Below, in pieces: positions 27,074 through 35,274 of a stretch of 64,000 nucleotides of DNA. The notes below the pieces were generated by a model. The model was not told where the DNA came from. It saw only the letters and a program-made list of their open reading frames with translations, and searched no databases. The DNA is taken from assembly GCA_002898255.1 (NCBI GenBank), contig BEIE01000001.1, positions 1,054,001 through 1,118,000 of the forward strand, written 5' to 3'. Each line of letters starts with the position of its first letter. Positions within the stretch are counted from its first letter, which is position 1. Made by a program: the position numbers and the translations under genes. The stretch is from a bacterium HR28 (GTDB taxonomy: Bacteria > Chloroflexota > Chloroflexia > Thermomicrobiales > Thermomicrobiaceae).

Positions 27074-27745
27074 GCGCCTGGGGTACGAAAGTGAGCGTTT
27101 CGGATCCGGCCGTCGCTGACCAATCTATCGTGCCAACGCCCAAAAGCATGCGAATTCCAGGACGATGAACCGGGTAATGTGATGTGGCACCAATGCGGTG
27201 GGGATGGTCAGTAATTTGCTCCGGTTGTTGGTGTTGCACGCCTACCGAATACCTTGCCAGCTGAGCGTGAGCGCAACTCCGGCTGTAGCTGGTTCGATAG
27301 TTGCAACCGAACCGGTCGCGACCACGGTGTCGATCGTTCCGCTCAGCACGAGGATCGTGTTCAGCAGGAAAAGGCTCCATAAAATGTGCAGTACTGCCAT
27401 TGCACACCAATCGCCCTCACACAACAATTTTGTAGTAGGGGCGTCGATGTCGCCACAGATGATGAGAAGTCGCCCAGTCTTGGTTCATTTGCAAGACCAG
27501 ATGCGTTGGGTAGATAGCCTAGCTTAAAAAGAGTGGTTCGCTCGTGTGGCGCGATTGGTATCCACTGCATAACTGTCACGTAGCGGGGGCTGGCACGACA
27601 AATTCGCTGGTCGTCTGTCGGTCATGTGCCTTCAGAGTTCCCAAATCGGCAGGGTCGCCGAGTTCAGCCGAGGAGTGAGGCGCGGGACTGGAGAACCTCG
27701 GGGAGATTTCTTCAGCTGAACGAGTTCCTCGGCTTACCGTGCGAT
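27074..27745. other. Stretch between decayed membrane gene and yqeY promoter
   Basis: 27074-27400 holds the amber-interrupted 5' part of the preceding leftward gene: an ATG at 27400 opens AVLHILWSLFLLNTILVLSG, a membrane helix. From 27401 to 27660 no coding is apparent. 27662-27734 holds the pair of mutually exclusive inverted repeats listed next. Confidence 0.35.
27662..27734 (+). repeat. Overlapping inverted repeats with alternative pairings
   Basis: GTTCAGC (27662-27668) can pair with GCTGAAC (27715-27721), or AGCCGAGGA (27666-27674) with TCCTCGGCT (27726-27734). The 5' arms share three bases, so only one structure can form fully. It lies just upstream of the yqeY promoter, so it would be transcribed only from further upstream, or acts at DNA level. 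Confidence 0.4.
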
Positions 27746-27775
27746 TTGACAGAGGTCGTGTTGCTCCACTATACT
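27746..27775 (+). promoter_or_regulatory. Strong sigma70-type promoter of the yqeY-pgpH-ybeY operon
   Basis: TTGACA (27746-27751) and TATACT (27770-27775), an 18-base spacer. The leader of about 75 bases can fold: CTCTGC-GCAG-GCAGAG with outer GACT/AGTC lies between about 27798 and 27825. Confidence 0.75.
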
Positions 27776-27857
27776 CCGCCGGAAACCTAACCGATGTGAC
27801 TCTCGCTCTGCGCAGGCAGAGAGTCGCAGAGTCGTTGGGTTGGATGAGAGGTCAGGT

Positions 27858-28319
27858 GTGAGCGCACTCGCCGAACGGCTCCTCGCCGATCTCCAAGACG
27901 CGGTACGATCGGGAGATGTCACGAAGCGCGAAGTGATTCGCTTTCTCCGTGCTGAGATCAAGAACCGCGAGATCGAGCGGGGTCGTCCTTTGACCGATGA
28001 CGAAATCATCGAAGTGATTCGCCGCCAGATCAAGATGCGGCGTGAAGCGATCGAGCAGTTCGCCCAAGGAGGCAGACAGGACCTGGTCGAGCGTGAGGAA
28101 GCGCAGATCCGCGTTCTCGAATCGTATCTTCCGCAGCAACTCTCGCCGGAAGAGCTTCTCGAACTGGCGCGGGCCGTGGTTCAGGAGGTCGGTGCCACTG
28201 GTCCACGTGATATGGGACGGGTGATGCCGGTGCTGCGCGAGCGAGTGGGCCCGCGTGCAGAGGGGCGTGCGATCGCGGAAGCAGCGCAACGGGCGCTCGC
28301 CGAGGTCGCCGGTCGCTGA
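27858..28319 (+). CDS. yqeY: GatB/YqeY domain protein
   Basis: 153 residues. The helical body (LLADLQDAVRSGDVTKREVI, RLLRAEIKN-like, VLESYLPQQLSPEEL) and C-terminal VGPRAEGRAIAEAAQRAL match YqeY, a stand-alone copy of the tRNA-binding tail of the amidotransferase GatB. Its role is not settled. GTG 27858 is preferred over a TTG at 27840 from the GAGAGGT site before it. It is first in an operon with pgpH and ybeY. Confidence 0.85.
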   Translation: MSALAERLLADLQDAVRSGDVTKREVIRFLRAEIKNREIERGRPLTDDEIIEVIRRQIKMRREAIEQFAQGGRQDLVEREEAQIRVLESYLPQQLSPEELLELARAVVQEVGATGPRDMGRVMPVLRERVGPRAEGRAIAEAAQRALAEVAGR

Positions 28320-28362
28320 GCCACGGGTGGAGCTGCTCGTACGAGCGAGGTGACGAGCGGCA

Positions 28363-30528
28363 GTGCGTTCGTTCTTCCAGCGCCTATCAGAACGCACAGA
28401 GTCTCCGCTGTGGGCGCTGCCTCCTCGGGTACGCGAGTGGTTGCTTTGGATCACGGTCGCGTTGACCCTGTGGCTCCCGTTAGTCGTCCTCGTGTATGGA
28501 GCCTGGGAGGCAAGCGGCGTCAACCTCCGACCAGGGCAGATCGCTGACCGCACGATCAAGGCTCCGTACACGGCAACGTTTGAGTCGCAGCTTCTCACGC
28601 AGCAAGCACGGCAGGAGGCTTACGACGACGCGCGGAACGTCGTCCTTGTGCGTGACCCCTCGGTGGAAGCGGCACAGCTCGAGGCACTGAACCGCGTCTT
28701 AACGCAGCTTGAGAACATCCGTAGCCAACGAAGTACCGACCTGGCTGCCGCGACGCAGCAGGCGCAAGCCGCGCTCGAAGGGCTGAGTCCAGAGGACGCG
28801 CAGCTGCTCGTCAGCTTGTCCGATGCGAGTTGGGGGCGGATCGAAGCAGAGGCTCGCCGAGTCTTGGCGGAAGTGCTGGCGGAAGAAGTCCGCTCTGACA
28901 ATGTCGCTCAGGTCAAGGAACAGTTACCCGAAAGAGTGTCACTCTCCTTAAATGGGGTGGAACGCCGGTTGGTCGTCGTCCTCGTACGATCTTTTGTCCG
29001 ACCGAACGTCCGAGTTGATGAGCAAGCGACACGCGCTGCCCGCGAAGCGGCGGCGCAAGCCGTCGCGCCGATCATGGTGACCGTGCAAGAGGGGCAGGTG
29101 ATCGTGCGTGATGGCGATCCAGTGACTCCCGAGGCGCTCGAGAAACTCGAGTTCTTTGGGTTGCTCTCCCCACGGCAGTCTTGGCCGGAGTTCCTTGGTT
29201 TGCTGGCTCTGCTCGGGTTGTGGGCGGCGGCGTTCGTGCTCGCTCTCTATCGCTCGACCCAGCATACTCGCCAGTCGCGGCAACTCCTGCTCATCGTCGG
29301 TTTGGTCGTGGTCACGTTATTGGCAGGCCGCTTGCTCGTTCCGGTTCCGGAGCTCCGCTATGCTTTCCCCGTTGCTGGGACGGTGATGCTCCTCGCAGTC
29401 TTGCTGGACTTCCGGACCGCGACGCTGGCGAGTTGGTTCCTCGCGTTGGCACTCGGCATACTCGATGGCTTTTCGCTTGTCACGACGCTCGTCGCTGGAT
29501 TTGGAAGTCTCGCCGGAGCGGCAGCCGTCTGGCGTGCCGAACGAACCATGACGTTCCTCTGGAGTGGGCTCGCGGTCGCAGTATCGACAGCAGCGACCGC
29601 ATTGGCGGGCTTACTCGCACTCGGTCGACAGCCAGTTGATATCTCGCTGGCGGGGAACGTGGTGCTGCAGAGTGGGATCAATGGGGTGCTTTCGGCGAGC
29701 CTCTGCTTCCTCTCTTTCAGTCTGCTCGGGCGACTCCTCGGGATCACAACTCATTTGCAGCTCCTTGAGTTGGCGCATCCGACGCAGCCTCTCTTGGCAA
29801 GGCTGGCTCGCGAAGCACCAGGGACGTATCACCACAGCCTCGTCGTGGGAAATCTGGCGGAGGCAGCGGCCGAAGTGGTGGGAGCTGATCCGCTCCTTGC
29901 TCGTGTCGCCTGCCTTTATCACGACATCGGCAAGGTTCTCCATCCCGAGCTTTACGTCGAGAATCAGACCAACCGCATGAACGTCCACGAGGCGCTTGAC
30001 CCTCAGACGAGTGCTCGGCTGATCAAGGAACATGTGACCGAAGGTGTGAAACTGGCGAAGCGGGCGCGACTGCCTAAGCCGATCGTCGATATTGTGCAGC
30101 AGCACCATGGCACAACCTTAATTAAGTATTTCTATGTCAAGGCGCAGGAGCGTGGGCTGCCGGTCGACGAGCGGGACTTCCGGTACCCAGGACCGCGTCC
30201 ACAGTCGAAGGAAGCAGCGGTCGTGCTGCTCGCCGACAGCGTGGAGGCAGCCGTGCGGGCGGCTGCGCAGGCTGGAAAACTCTACGAGCCGGGGGATCCG
30301 CAGTGTGTTTCCAAGCGTCTGGCAGAGATTGTCGATCGGGTCATCCGGGATCGGCTCGAAGACGGTCAGCTCGACGAGGCTGACCTCACGCTCCGGCAGA
30401 TCAGCGAAATCCGCCGCGTCTTCCTGTCCATGCTCGAAGGCGTGTACCATCCTCGAATCGAATACCCAGAACCAACTCGCGAGCCTGTCACGCCGGTGAT
30501 CGACGAGCGAGCGGCAGCTGAAGCATGA
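28363..30528 (+). CDS. pgpH: 7TM-HD family c-di-AMP phosphodiesterase-type protein (PgpH/YqfF)
   Basis: 721 residues: one N-terminal membrane helix (about 25-48), a long extracytoplasmic 7TMR-HDED-like domain (about 55-280), seven membrane helices (about 290-470) and a C-terminal HD domain. The HD metal site is visible as GTYHHSLVVGNLAE and LYHDIGK near residue 519, with HHGT and LADSVEAAVRA later. Family members hydrolyse c-di-AMP. The position directly before ybeY (ATGA overlap) is the same as in Firmicutes. The GTG start is at 28363. Confidence 0.9.
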   Translation: MRSFFQRLSERTESPLWALPPRVREWLLWITVALTLWLPLVVLVYGAWEASGVNLRPGQIADRTIKAPYTATFESQLLTQQARQEAYDDARNVVLVRDPSVEAAQLEALNRVLTQLENIRSQRSTDLAAATQQAQAALEGLSPEDAQLLVSLSDASWGRIEAEARRVLAEVLAEEVRSDNVAQVKEQLPERVSLSLNGVERRLVVVLVRSFVRPNVRVDEQATRAAREAAAQAVAPIMVTVQEGQVIVRDGDPVTPEALEKLEFFGLLSPRQSWPEFLGLLALLGLWAAAFVLALYRSTQHTRQSRQLLLIVGLVVVTLLAGRLLVPVPELRYAFPVAGTVMLLAVLLDFRTATLASWFLALALGILDGFSLVTTLVAGFGSLAGAAAVWRAERTMTFLWSGLAVAVSTAATALAGLLALGRQPVDISLAGNVVLQSGINGVLSASLCFLSFSLLGRLLGITTHLQLLELAHPTQPLLARLAREAPGTYHHSLVVGNLAEAAAEVVGADPLLARVACLYHDIGKVLHPELYVENQTNRMNVHEALDPQTSARLIKEHVTEGVKLAKRARLPKPIVDIVQQHHGTTLIKYFYVKAQERGLPVDERDFRYPGPRPQSKEAAVVLLADSVEAAVRAAAQAGKLYEPGDPQCVSKRLAEIVDRVIRDRLEDGQLDEADLTLRQISEIRRVFLSMLEGVYHPRIEYPEPTREPVTPVIDERAAAEA

Positions 30529-31007
30529 AGCGGAAATCGCTCCGTGTCGGCATTCGCCTTAGCGAGGGACTCAACCGACCGGTGGCGGTGCGGCGGTTAG
30601 CGCGCTTGCTGCGCTATGCGGCCGAGCAAGAAGGCGTCGCTGGCGAAGTTGGAGTTTGGATCTGTCGCGACGACGAGATCGCCGAACTCCACGAGCGTTT
30701 CCAGGGCATTCCTGGGCCGACCGATGTGCTGAGCTTCCCAGGTGACCCGCCGTACTTGGGCGATATCGCGGTGTCGGCCGAAACTGCGGCGCTGCAGGCC
30801 GCTGAGGTCAGTCATTCGGTAGGTCGCGAAATCGCCTTCCTCGTCCTCCATGGTTTCCTTCATCTCATCGGCTACGATGATTTGAGTGAGCCGGATCGGT
30901 CGCGGATGCTCGCGCGTCAGGAGGAACTGCTGCGTGCGTTCGAAGGAGAAGAACCAGGAAGCTGGGAACCAGCTCCGCGTCAGCGTGGTGCTCACGGTGA
31001 AGGATGA
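30525..31007 (+). CDS. ybeY: Endoribonuclease YbeY (rRNA maturation), third zinc ligand changed
   Basis: 160 residues. ELHERFQGIPGPTDVLSFP and HGFLHLIGYDD mark the YbeY family, a zinc-dependent RNase for 16S rRNA 3'-end maturation and ribosome quality control. The canonical H-x3-H-x5-H zinc site here reads His109, His113, Asp119, so Asp stands at the third position. It overlaps the pgpH stop as ATGA and its 3' end is shared with the next gene. Confidence 0.9.
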   Translation: MKRKSLRVGIRLSEGLNRPVAVRRLARLLRYAAEQEGVAGEVGVWICRDDEIAELHERFQGIPGPTDVLSFPGDPPYLGDIAVSAETAALQAAEVSHSVGREIAFLVLHGFLHLIGYDDLSEPDRSRMLARQEELLRAFEGEEPGSWEPAPRQRGAHGEG

Positions 31008-32004
31008 GGCGGAGTCCTTGCCAGGATTGCTTGCTTCACTGGAGCGGCAGACTCGCCCCGCTGACGAGGTGATTGTCGTCGATGGGGGATCGCGAGATAC
31101 GACTGTCGACGTCTTGCGTGCGTGGCAGGAGCGTCTTCCGCTGCGCATCCTAGAGGCACCCGGTTCGACGATCGCCCAGGGTCGTAATTTGGCGCTCGCT
31201 GAGGCACGGGGCGATATCGTCGCCGTGACCGACGGAGGTGTGGTGCTGGCGGCGGATTGGCTCGAGCGTTTAATCGCGCCATTTGCGTACGACACTGCGC
31301 CGGATGTGGTTAGCGGTTTTTTCCGTGGTGCCCCGCAGACGCCGACTGAGCTTGCTCTGGCCGTGACGACGTTGCCGGATGCCGACGAGATCGATCCTGC
31401 TCGCTTCTTACCATCCAGTCGCTCGGTGGCGTTCCGCCGGAGTCTCGTCCTGGCAGGAATTCGCTATCCTGAGTGGCTCGACTATTGTGAGGACGTAGTC
31501 TTTGATCTGCGGCTCCTGCGGGCAGGTGCGCGTTTCACCTTTGAGCCGCGGGCACTCGTTTTCTATCGACCTCGCCCGTCGCTCCATGCCTTTGCCGTGC
31601 AGTACTTCCGCTACGCGCGAGGCGATGGCAAAGCAGGGCTGTTTACAGCGCGTCATGCTGTGCGGTACGCGACCTATCTCGTCTTTCTGCCGCTCGTAGC
31701 GTGGGTGCGACGCTGGCCGCTCGTCGCGCTTGCCATTGCCGGTGCTGCAGTCTATCTCCGGCGCCCCTATCGCCGTCTCTGGCGACGAAGAGCGGAATTC
31801 CCCGTGAGCTGGGTCATGCGGGCAGCGTTTCTCATTCCAATCGTGCGGCTGGTCGGGGATCTTGCGAAGCAGATTGGGTATCCGGTCGGGTTATGGTGGC
31901 GCTGGCGTCACTATGGTCTTAGGCGGACGTGGCGCTCGATCCCAGAATCCGTTGCGTCGCCTCCAAGAGCGATAGGCGCAAGAACTCCGCAGCCCAGAGC
32001 GTGA
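30934..32004 (+). CDS. GT2 family glycosyltransferase
   Basis: 356 residues from GTG 30934, nine bases after AGGAGG and inside the end of ybeY (74-base overlap). GT-A signatures: VSVVLTVKDEAESL, EVIVVDGGSRDTT, and GDIVAVTDGG as the metal-binding triplet region, here with D-G in place of the classic DxD. Two to three hydrophobic segments lie in the C-terminal third. It probably builds an envelope glycan or glycolipid at the inner membrane. The last 86 bases overlap tail-to-tail with cinA. Confidence 0.82.
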   Translation: MRSKEKNQEAGNQLRVSVVLTVKDEAESLPGLLASLERQTRPADEVIVVDGGSRDTTVDVLRAWQERLPLRILEAPGSTIAQGRNLALAEARGDIVAVTDGGVVLAADWLERLIAPFAYDTAPDVVSGFFRGAPQTPTELALAVTTLPDADEIDPARFLPSSRSVAFRRSLVLAGIRYPEWLDYCEDVVFDLRLLRAGARFTFEPRALVFYRPRPSLHAFAVQYFRYARGDGKAGLFTARHAVRYATYLVFLPLVAWVRRWPLVALAIAGAAVYLRRPYRRLWRRRAEFPVSWVMRAAFLIPIVRLVGDLAKQIGYPVGLWWRWRHYGLRRTWRSIPESVASPPRAIGARTPQPRA

Positions 32005-33145
32005 CACGTCGGCGGATTTCCTGGGGATGGGCGACGAGCTCGTGCGTGCGGTCCCTTGTCGTGACAGGCGTGATGCTGACGAAGGCGGCCTCACCACGAC
32101 ACCGGTCAAGCGGTTCCCTGGAATCAATCTGGAGCACGACCGCAAAGGAACAGTTTGTACTTGTCACAGTCCGCGCCTCTTCGGCCAGGGCATGCGCTGT
32201 TTCCACAAGCGCTGCCCCCGTGTTCGGGATAGAGGTGAGCACGGTCGCATGGCGTAAGAGCGTGGTCGCTAGAGGCTCTTCAGCGAGGAGAGAAATCAGA
32301 CGTCCAGCACTGCCCTGCTCGACCAGCGCGAGCGTCCAGCCGAGTGTCGCCAGCGGAGTGAGAATTGCTGCGCCCAGTGTGGTCTCGTCAGTGCCATAGA
32401 CGTGAATACCAAGGCGTGCCCGCACCTCTCGCTCGGTATCGTCCAGGAGAGCGAGTGCCGTCGCCACGTCACTCGCCTGCGCGGTAATGCGCACGTGGAC
32501 GCCGTCATCCTTCGCGTACGTTGCGAGGCGCGGCACGCCGCGCTGGATGAGATCGCGCAGTCGTTCCTCGACCAGTGATTCACCAAGGCCGATGGTTTTG
32601 AGAGTGCGGAACCGAATCACGCCACCGCCGAGCTGTGGTAACAAGCGGGGGACTGCTTGCTCGCGCCACATCCGCATCATCTCGCGTGGGACACCAGGCA
32701 TGGCGACGATAATGCGTCCCTCGCGTCGCACGAACCAACCGGGTGCGGTACCAATCGGATTGGGAAGCGGTTCACAAGAAGGGATACGGTACGCCTGCTT
32801 GACATTGCGTTCCGGCATTGGCAGCCCGCGAGCTGCGAAGAAGGAGCGGATACGCTCGACGAGTTCCGGATCGATGGAAAGCGGCTCGTCGAGAAGCGTG
32901 GCGATCGCCTCGCGAGTGAGATCGTCCTCGGTCGGACCGATACCGCCGGTGGTGACGATAATCCGTGCATCGTCCCAGGCCCGGCGCAGAACGCGCACAA
33001 TAAGATCCAGGTCGTCGCCGACTTGGCTACTCCAGAGTAAGGGGACGCCAAGTGCAGCGAGTTCCTGGGCAAGGAACGTCGCATTGGTATCTGTCAAGTG
33101 CCCATCGACCAACTCGGTGCCGACTGAGAGGACGACGGCTTCCAT
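31919..33145 (-). CDS. cinA: CinA-like protein: MoCF domain plus decayed amidase domain
   Basis: 408 residues from ATG 33145. The N-terminal half is the molybdopterin-binding-type COG1058 domain: VVLSVGTELVDGHLTDTN, VTTGGIGPTEDDLT and AMPGVPREM, in the full-length CinA an ADP-ribose pyrophosphatase. The C-terminal domain should carry the NMN-deamidase motif E-S-C-T-G-G; here the aligned residues are VEQGSAGR, and the later Tyr/Lys region is not seen, so deamidase activity is doubtful. It lies 77 bases downstream of a tRNA-Arg gene on the same strand. Confidence 0.88.
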   Translation of the reverse strand: MEAVVLSVGTELVDGHLTDTNATFLAQELAALGVPLLWSSQVGDDLDLIVRVLRRAWDDARIIVTTGGIGPTEDDLTREAIATLLDEPLSIDPELVERIRSFFAARGLPMPERNVKQAYRIPSCEPLPNPIGTAPGWFVRREGRIIVAMPGVPREMMRMWREQAVPRLLPQLGGGVIRFRTLKTIGLGESLVEERLRDLIQRGVPRLATYAKDDGVHVRITAQASDVATALALLDDTEREVRARLGIHVYGTDETTLGAAILTPLATLGWTLALVEQGSAGRLISLLAEEPLATTLLRHATVLTSIPNTGAALVETAHALAEEARTVTSTNCSFAVVLQIDSREPLDRCRGEAAFVSITPVTTRDRTHELVAHPQEIRRRVTLWAAEFLRLSLLEATQRILGSSATSA

Positions 33146-33186
33146 TGTTTCCCAGCTCCTCTGGCGATTATGCGGCACAGCAAACA

Positions 33187-33219
33187 ACGAGCGAGCAGGA
33201 TGATCTCCTGCTCGCTCGT
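33187..33219 (-). terminator. Terminator after tRNA-Arg
   Basis: A 14-bp perfect stem ACGAGCGAGCAGGA (33187-33200) / TCCTGCTCGCTCGT (33206-33219) with a 5-base loop, followed leftward by TTGTTTG. It lies three bases beyond the tRNA 3' end and before cinA. Confidence 0.8.
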
Positions 33220-33222
33220 CCG

Positions 33223-33295
33223 TACCCTCGGAGGGATTCGAACCCCCAACCTCTTGGTTCGAAGCCAAGCGCTCTATCCCTTGAGCTACGAGGGC
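33223..33295 (-). tRNA. tRNA-Arg (anticodon TCG)
   Basis: Acceptor GCCCTCG/CGAGGGT (first pair G-U), D arm GCTCAAGGGATAGAGC, anticodon stem CTTGG/CCAAG with loop CTTCGAA (anticodon TCG, reads CGA), and T arm GGGGTTCGAATCCC. The discriminator is A; CCA is not encoded. Confidence 0.95.
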
Positions 33296-33353
33296 CCACG
33301 CCCGCAAAGTAGTGTAGCAGACAGCGGCTCTTCCCGGCTAGTCGGCCCTGCAG

Positions 33354-34277
33354 CTAGGCCAGTTGCTTCCGTGCGATGATGCGGATGCGCCCCGACCGGC
33401 GGGCTAGGCCAGCCATGATACCGATGGGCGTGGTGGCGAGAATGAGCACGAAATGCAGCCGGGCGAGAAGACGTTCCGCTCTTGCCCATCCCCGTGCCCG
33501 CGCAAGAAGCCGCAAGCCCCATGCCCACTCCAACCCGTGCCACTCGTGGTATTCATCGACAATTGTGAAGCCCGCCGCTGCAAATGCGCGGTGCAGCGTT
33601 TCGGGGGTGAAGACGCTTCGATGTCTGGGGGGGTCATAGCCCATCCAGGCCTGGCCCAAAACAGCGGCCGCCCAGGAGTCGCCATTGGGGAGCCAAGCGA
33701 TCACAGTTCCACCGGGGCGGAGGAGTGCCGCGATCCTCCTTAACGCGCGCTGCGGCTCCGTCAGGTGTTCGAGAACATGTTGGAGGAGAACCGTGTCGAA
33801 GGCCGGGCCTGGAATGAGGATGTCGTCGAGTGTCCCTTCAATCACGTCAAGCCCACGCGCCCGCGCCAGCTGGACTGCTTCGGCATCGGGTTCGAGGCCG
33901 AGGACGCGCGAATTCCCTGTCTCACGGATGAGTTGCAGGAGTTCACCGGTCGCGCAGCCGATCTCGAGGATCCGGCGTGGGGGAGCGAGGTACGGCCAGA
34001 GCCGCCGGATCTCCAGTCGGAGCGCAAAACGCCGTGCCCAGGCAGTGGTTCCCCGGCGTCGATGTGGATCGTACCCGCTCGGGTAGAAGCGAGTTTCTGT
34101 GCCGGGTCGCGGTTGCGGTGTCAGGTAGCGGAACCCGCAGCGTCGGCAAGTGACGAGTTGTACGGGAGAGGGAAGGGTCCCGTAGCGAAGATCGTCCAAC
34201 CAACGGAGCGGCTCGGGGTCGTCAGCTCCGCACAGCCCGCACGAGACGGGTTCGAGTAGGGTCATGTCACTGCTCAT
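33354..34277 (-). CDS. Class I SAM methyltransferase with N-terminal zinc ribbon
   Basis: 307 residues. N-terminal cysteines in CGLCG and CRRCGFRYL form a zinc ribbon; ILEIGCATGELLQLI is the SAM loop and VLLQHVLEHLTEPQRALR the motif II/III area. A hydrophobic segment near the end (HFVLILATTPIGIMAGLA) suggests membrane association. Architecture is like that of the methyltransferase at 24.7-25.6 kb. It overlaps the GT2 gene before it by 11 bases, so it likely modifies the glycolipid that enzyme makes. Confidence 0.8.
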   Translation of the reverse strand: MSSDMTLLEPVSCGLCGADDPEPLRWLDDLRYGTLPSPVQLVTCRRCGFRYLTPQPRPGTETRFYPSGYDPHRRRGTTAWARRFALRLEIRRLWPYLAPPRRILEIGCATGELLQLIRETGNSRVLGLEPDAEAVQLARARGLDVIEGTLDDILIPGPAFDTVLLQHVLEHLTEPQRALRRIAALLRPGGTVIAWLPNGDSWAAAVLGQAWMGYDPPRHRSVFTPETLHRAFAAAGFTIVDEYHEWHGLEWAWGLRLLARARGWARAERLLARLHFVLILATTPIGIMAGLARRSGRIRIIARKQLA

Positions 34278-35274
34278 CGTCGTTGTGCCGGAAATGGCGG
34301 CGTACGCTGTAGTCCTGCCGGGGAGCGGTGTGGGTGATGAGCTCGGCGAGAAGTCCGGTAAGAAAGAACTGCGCGCCGAGTGTCATCAGCAGGACGCCAA
34401 GTGTGAGGAGCGGGCGATGCCCGATAGGGTTCCCGAGGAACCATTGCACAGAGAGGTATGCATTGATGGCTGTGCCCAGGCCAAGTGCCCCGAGGCCAAA
34501 CCAGCCGAAGAGGTGGAGTGGCCGAGGACTATATTGGGTGAGGAACAGCACCGTCAGCAGATCGAACAATCCTCGTGCGAACCGCGCTGGGCCATATTTG
34601 GAACGGCCATAGCGGCGAGGGCGATGAGCAACGGGTAGTTCCATGACGCGGAACCCGCGAGCGTGGGCGAGGATTGGGATGAAACGGTGGAGTTCCCCAT
34701 AGAGTGGGAGTTCGCGTACCACCTCAGCGCGGTATGCTTTCAAGCCGCAGTTCACGTCATGCAGCCGCACGCCGGTTAGTAGCCGGATCGTGGTATTGAA
34801 GATCCAAGAAGGAAGACGTTTCGTCCACGGGTCCCGTCGTGGCGACTTCCAGCCGCTGACAAGGTCGGCCTGTTCGAGCGCGGCGAGTAACCGAGGAATC
34901 TCCCGGGGATCATCCTGCAGGTCGGCATCGAGCGTTACGATGATTGCTCCCCGGGCGGCACGGAAGCCCGCGGCGAGGGCAGCCGACTTGCCGAAGTTGC
35001 GGCGGAACTCGATTACCTGCACACGAGGATCTGAAGCGAAGAAGCTTCGCAACACTTCGGCCGATCCGTCAGTGCTGCCGTCATCGACAAAGATGAGTTC
35101 GCTTCGATACGGTAAGCCTGCGAGCGTCTCGCACAGCTCGCGGTAGAGTTCGGGAAGGCTCGCTGCCTCATCGTACACGGGAACGACGATTGAGAGTTCG
35201 ACCCCTCCCGTACTCTGCTTCTCCGGCTCCGGAGTAGGCAGCAAAGTCACTTGTGTTGTCGCCGGAACCGTCAT
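34267..35274 (-). CDS. DPM1/ArnC-like GT2 polyprenol-phosphate glycosyltransferase
   Basis: 335 residues from ATG 35274 behind GGAAGGGAACGGGG. GT-A motifs: SIVVPVYDEAASL, FVDDGSTDGSAEVL, TLDADLQDDP, and the conserved R-R-D-PWTKRL-P-S segment. Two C-terminal membrane helices follow (HLFGWFGLGALGLGTAI and LLTLGVLLMTLGAQFF). Enzymes of this type load a sugar on undecaprenyl phosphate, giving donors for GT-C enzymes such as those at 22.2 and 52-56 kb. It is first of a two-gene operon. Confidence 0.87.
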   Translation of the reverse strand: MTVPATTQVTLLPTPEPEKQSTGGVELSIVVPVYDEAASLPELYRELCETLAGLPYRSELIFVDDGSTDGSAEVLRSFFASDPRVQVIEFRRNFGKSAALAAGFRAARGAIIVTLDADLQDDPREIPRLLAALEQADLVSGWKSPRRDPWTKRLPSWIFNTTIRLLTGVRLHDVNCGLKAYRAEVVRELPLYGELHRFIPILAHARGFRVMELPVAHRPRRYGRSKYGPARFARGLFDLLTVLFLTQYSPRPLHLFGWFGLGALGLGTAINAYLSVQWFLGNPIGHRPLLTLGVLLMTLGAQFFLTGLLAELITHTAPRQDYSVRRHFRHNDDEQ

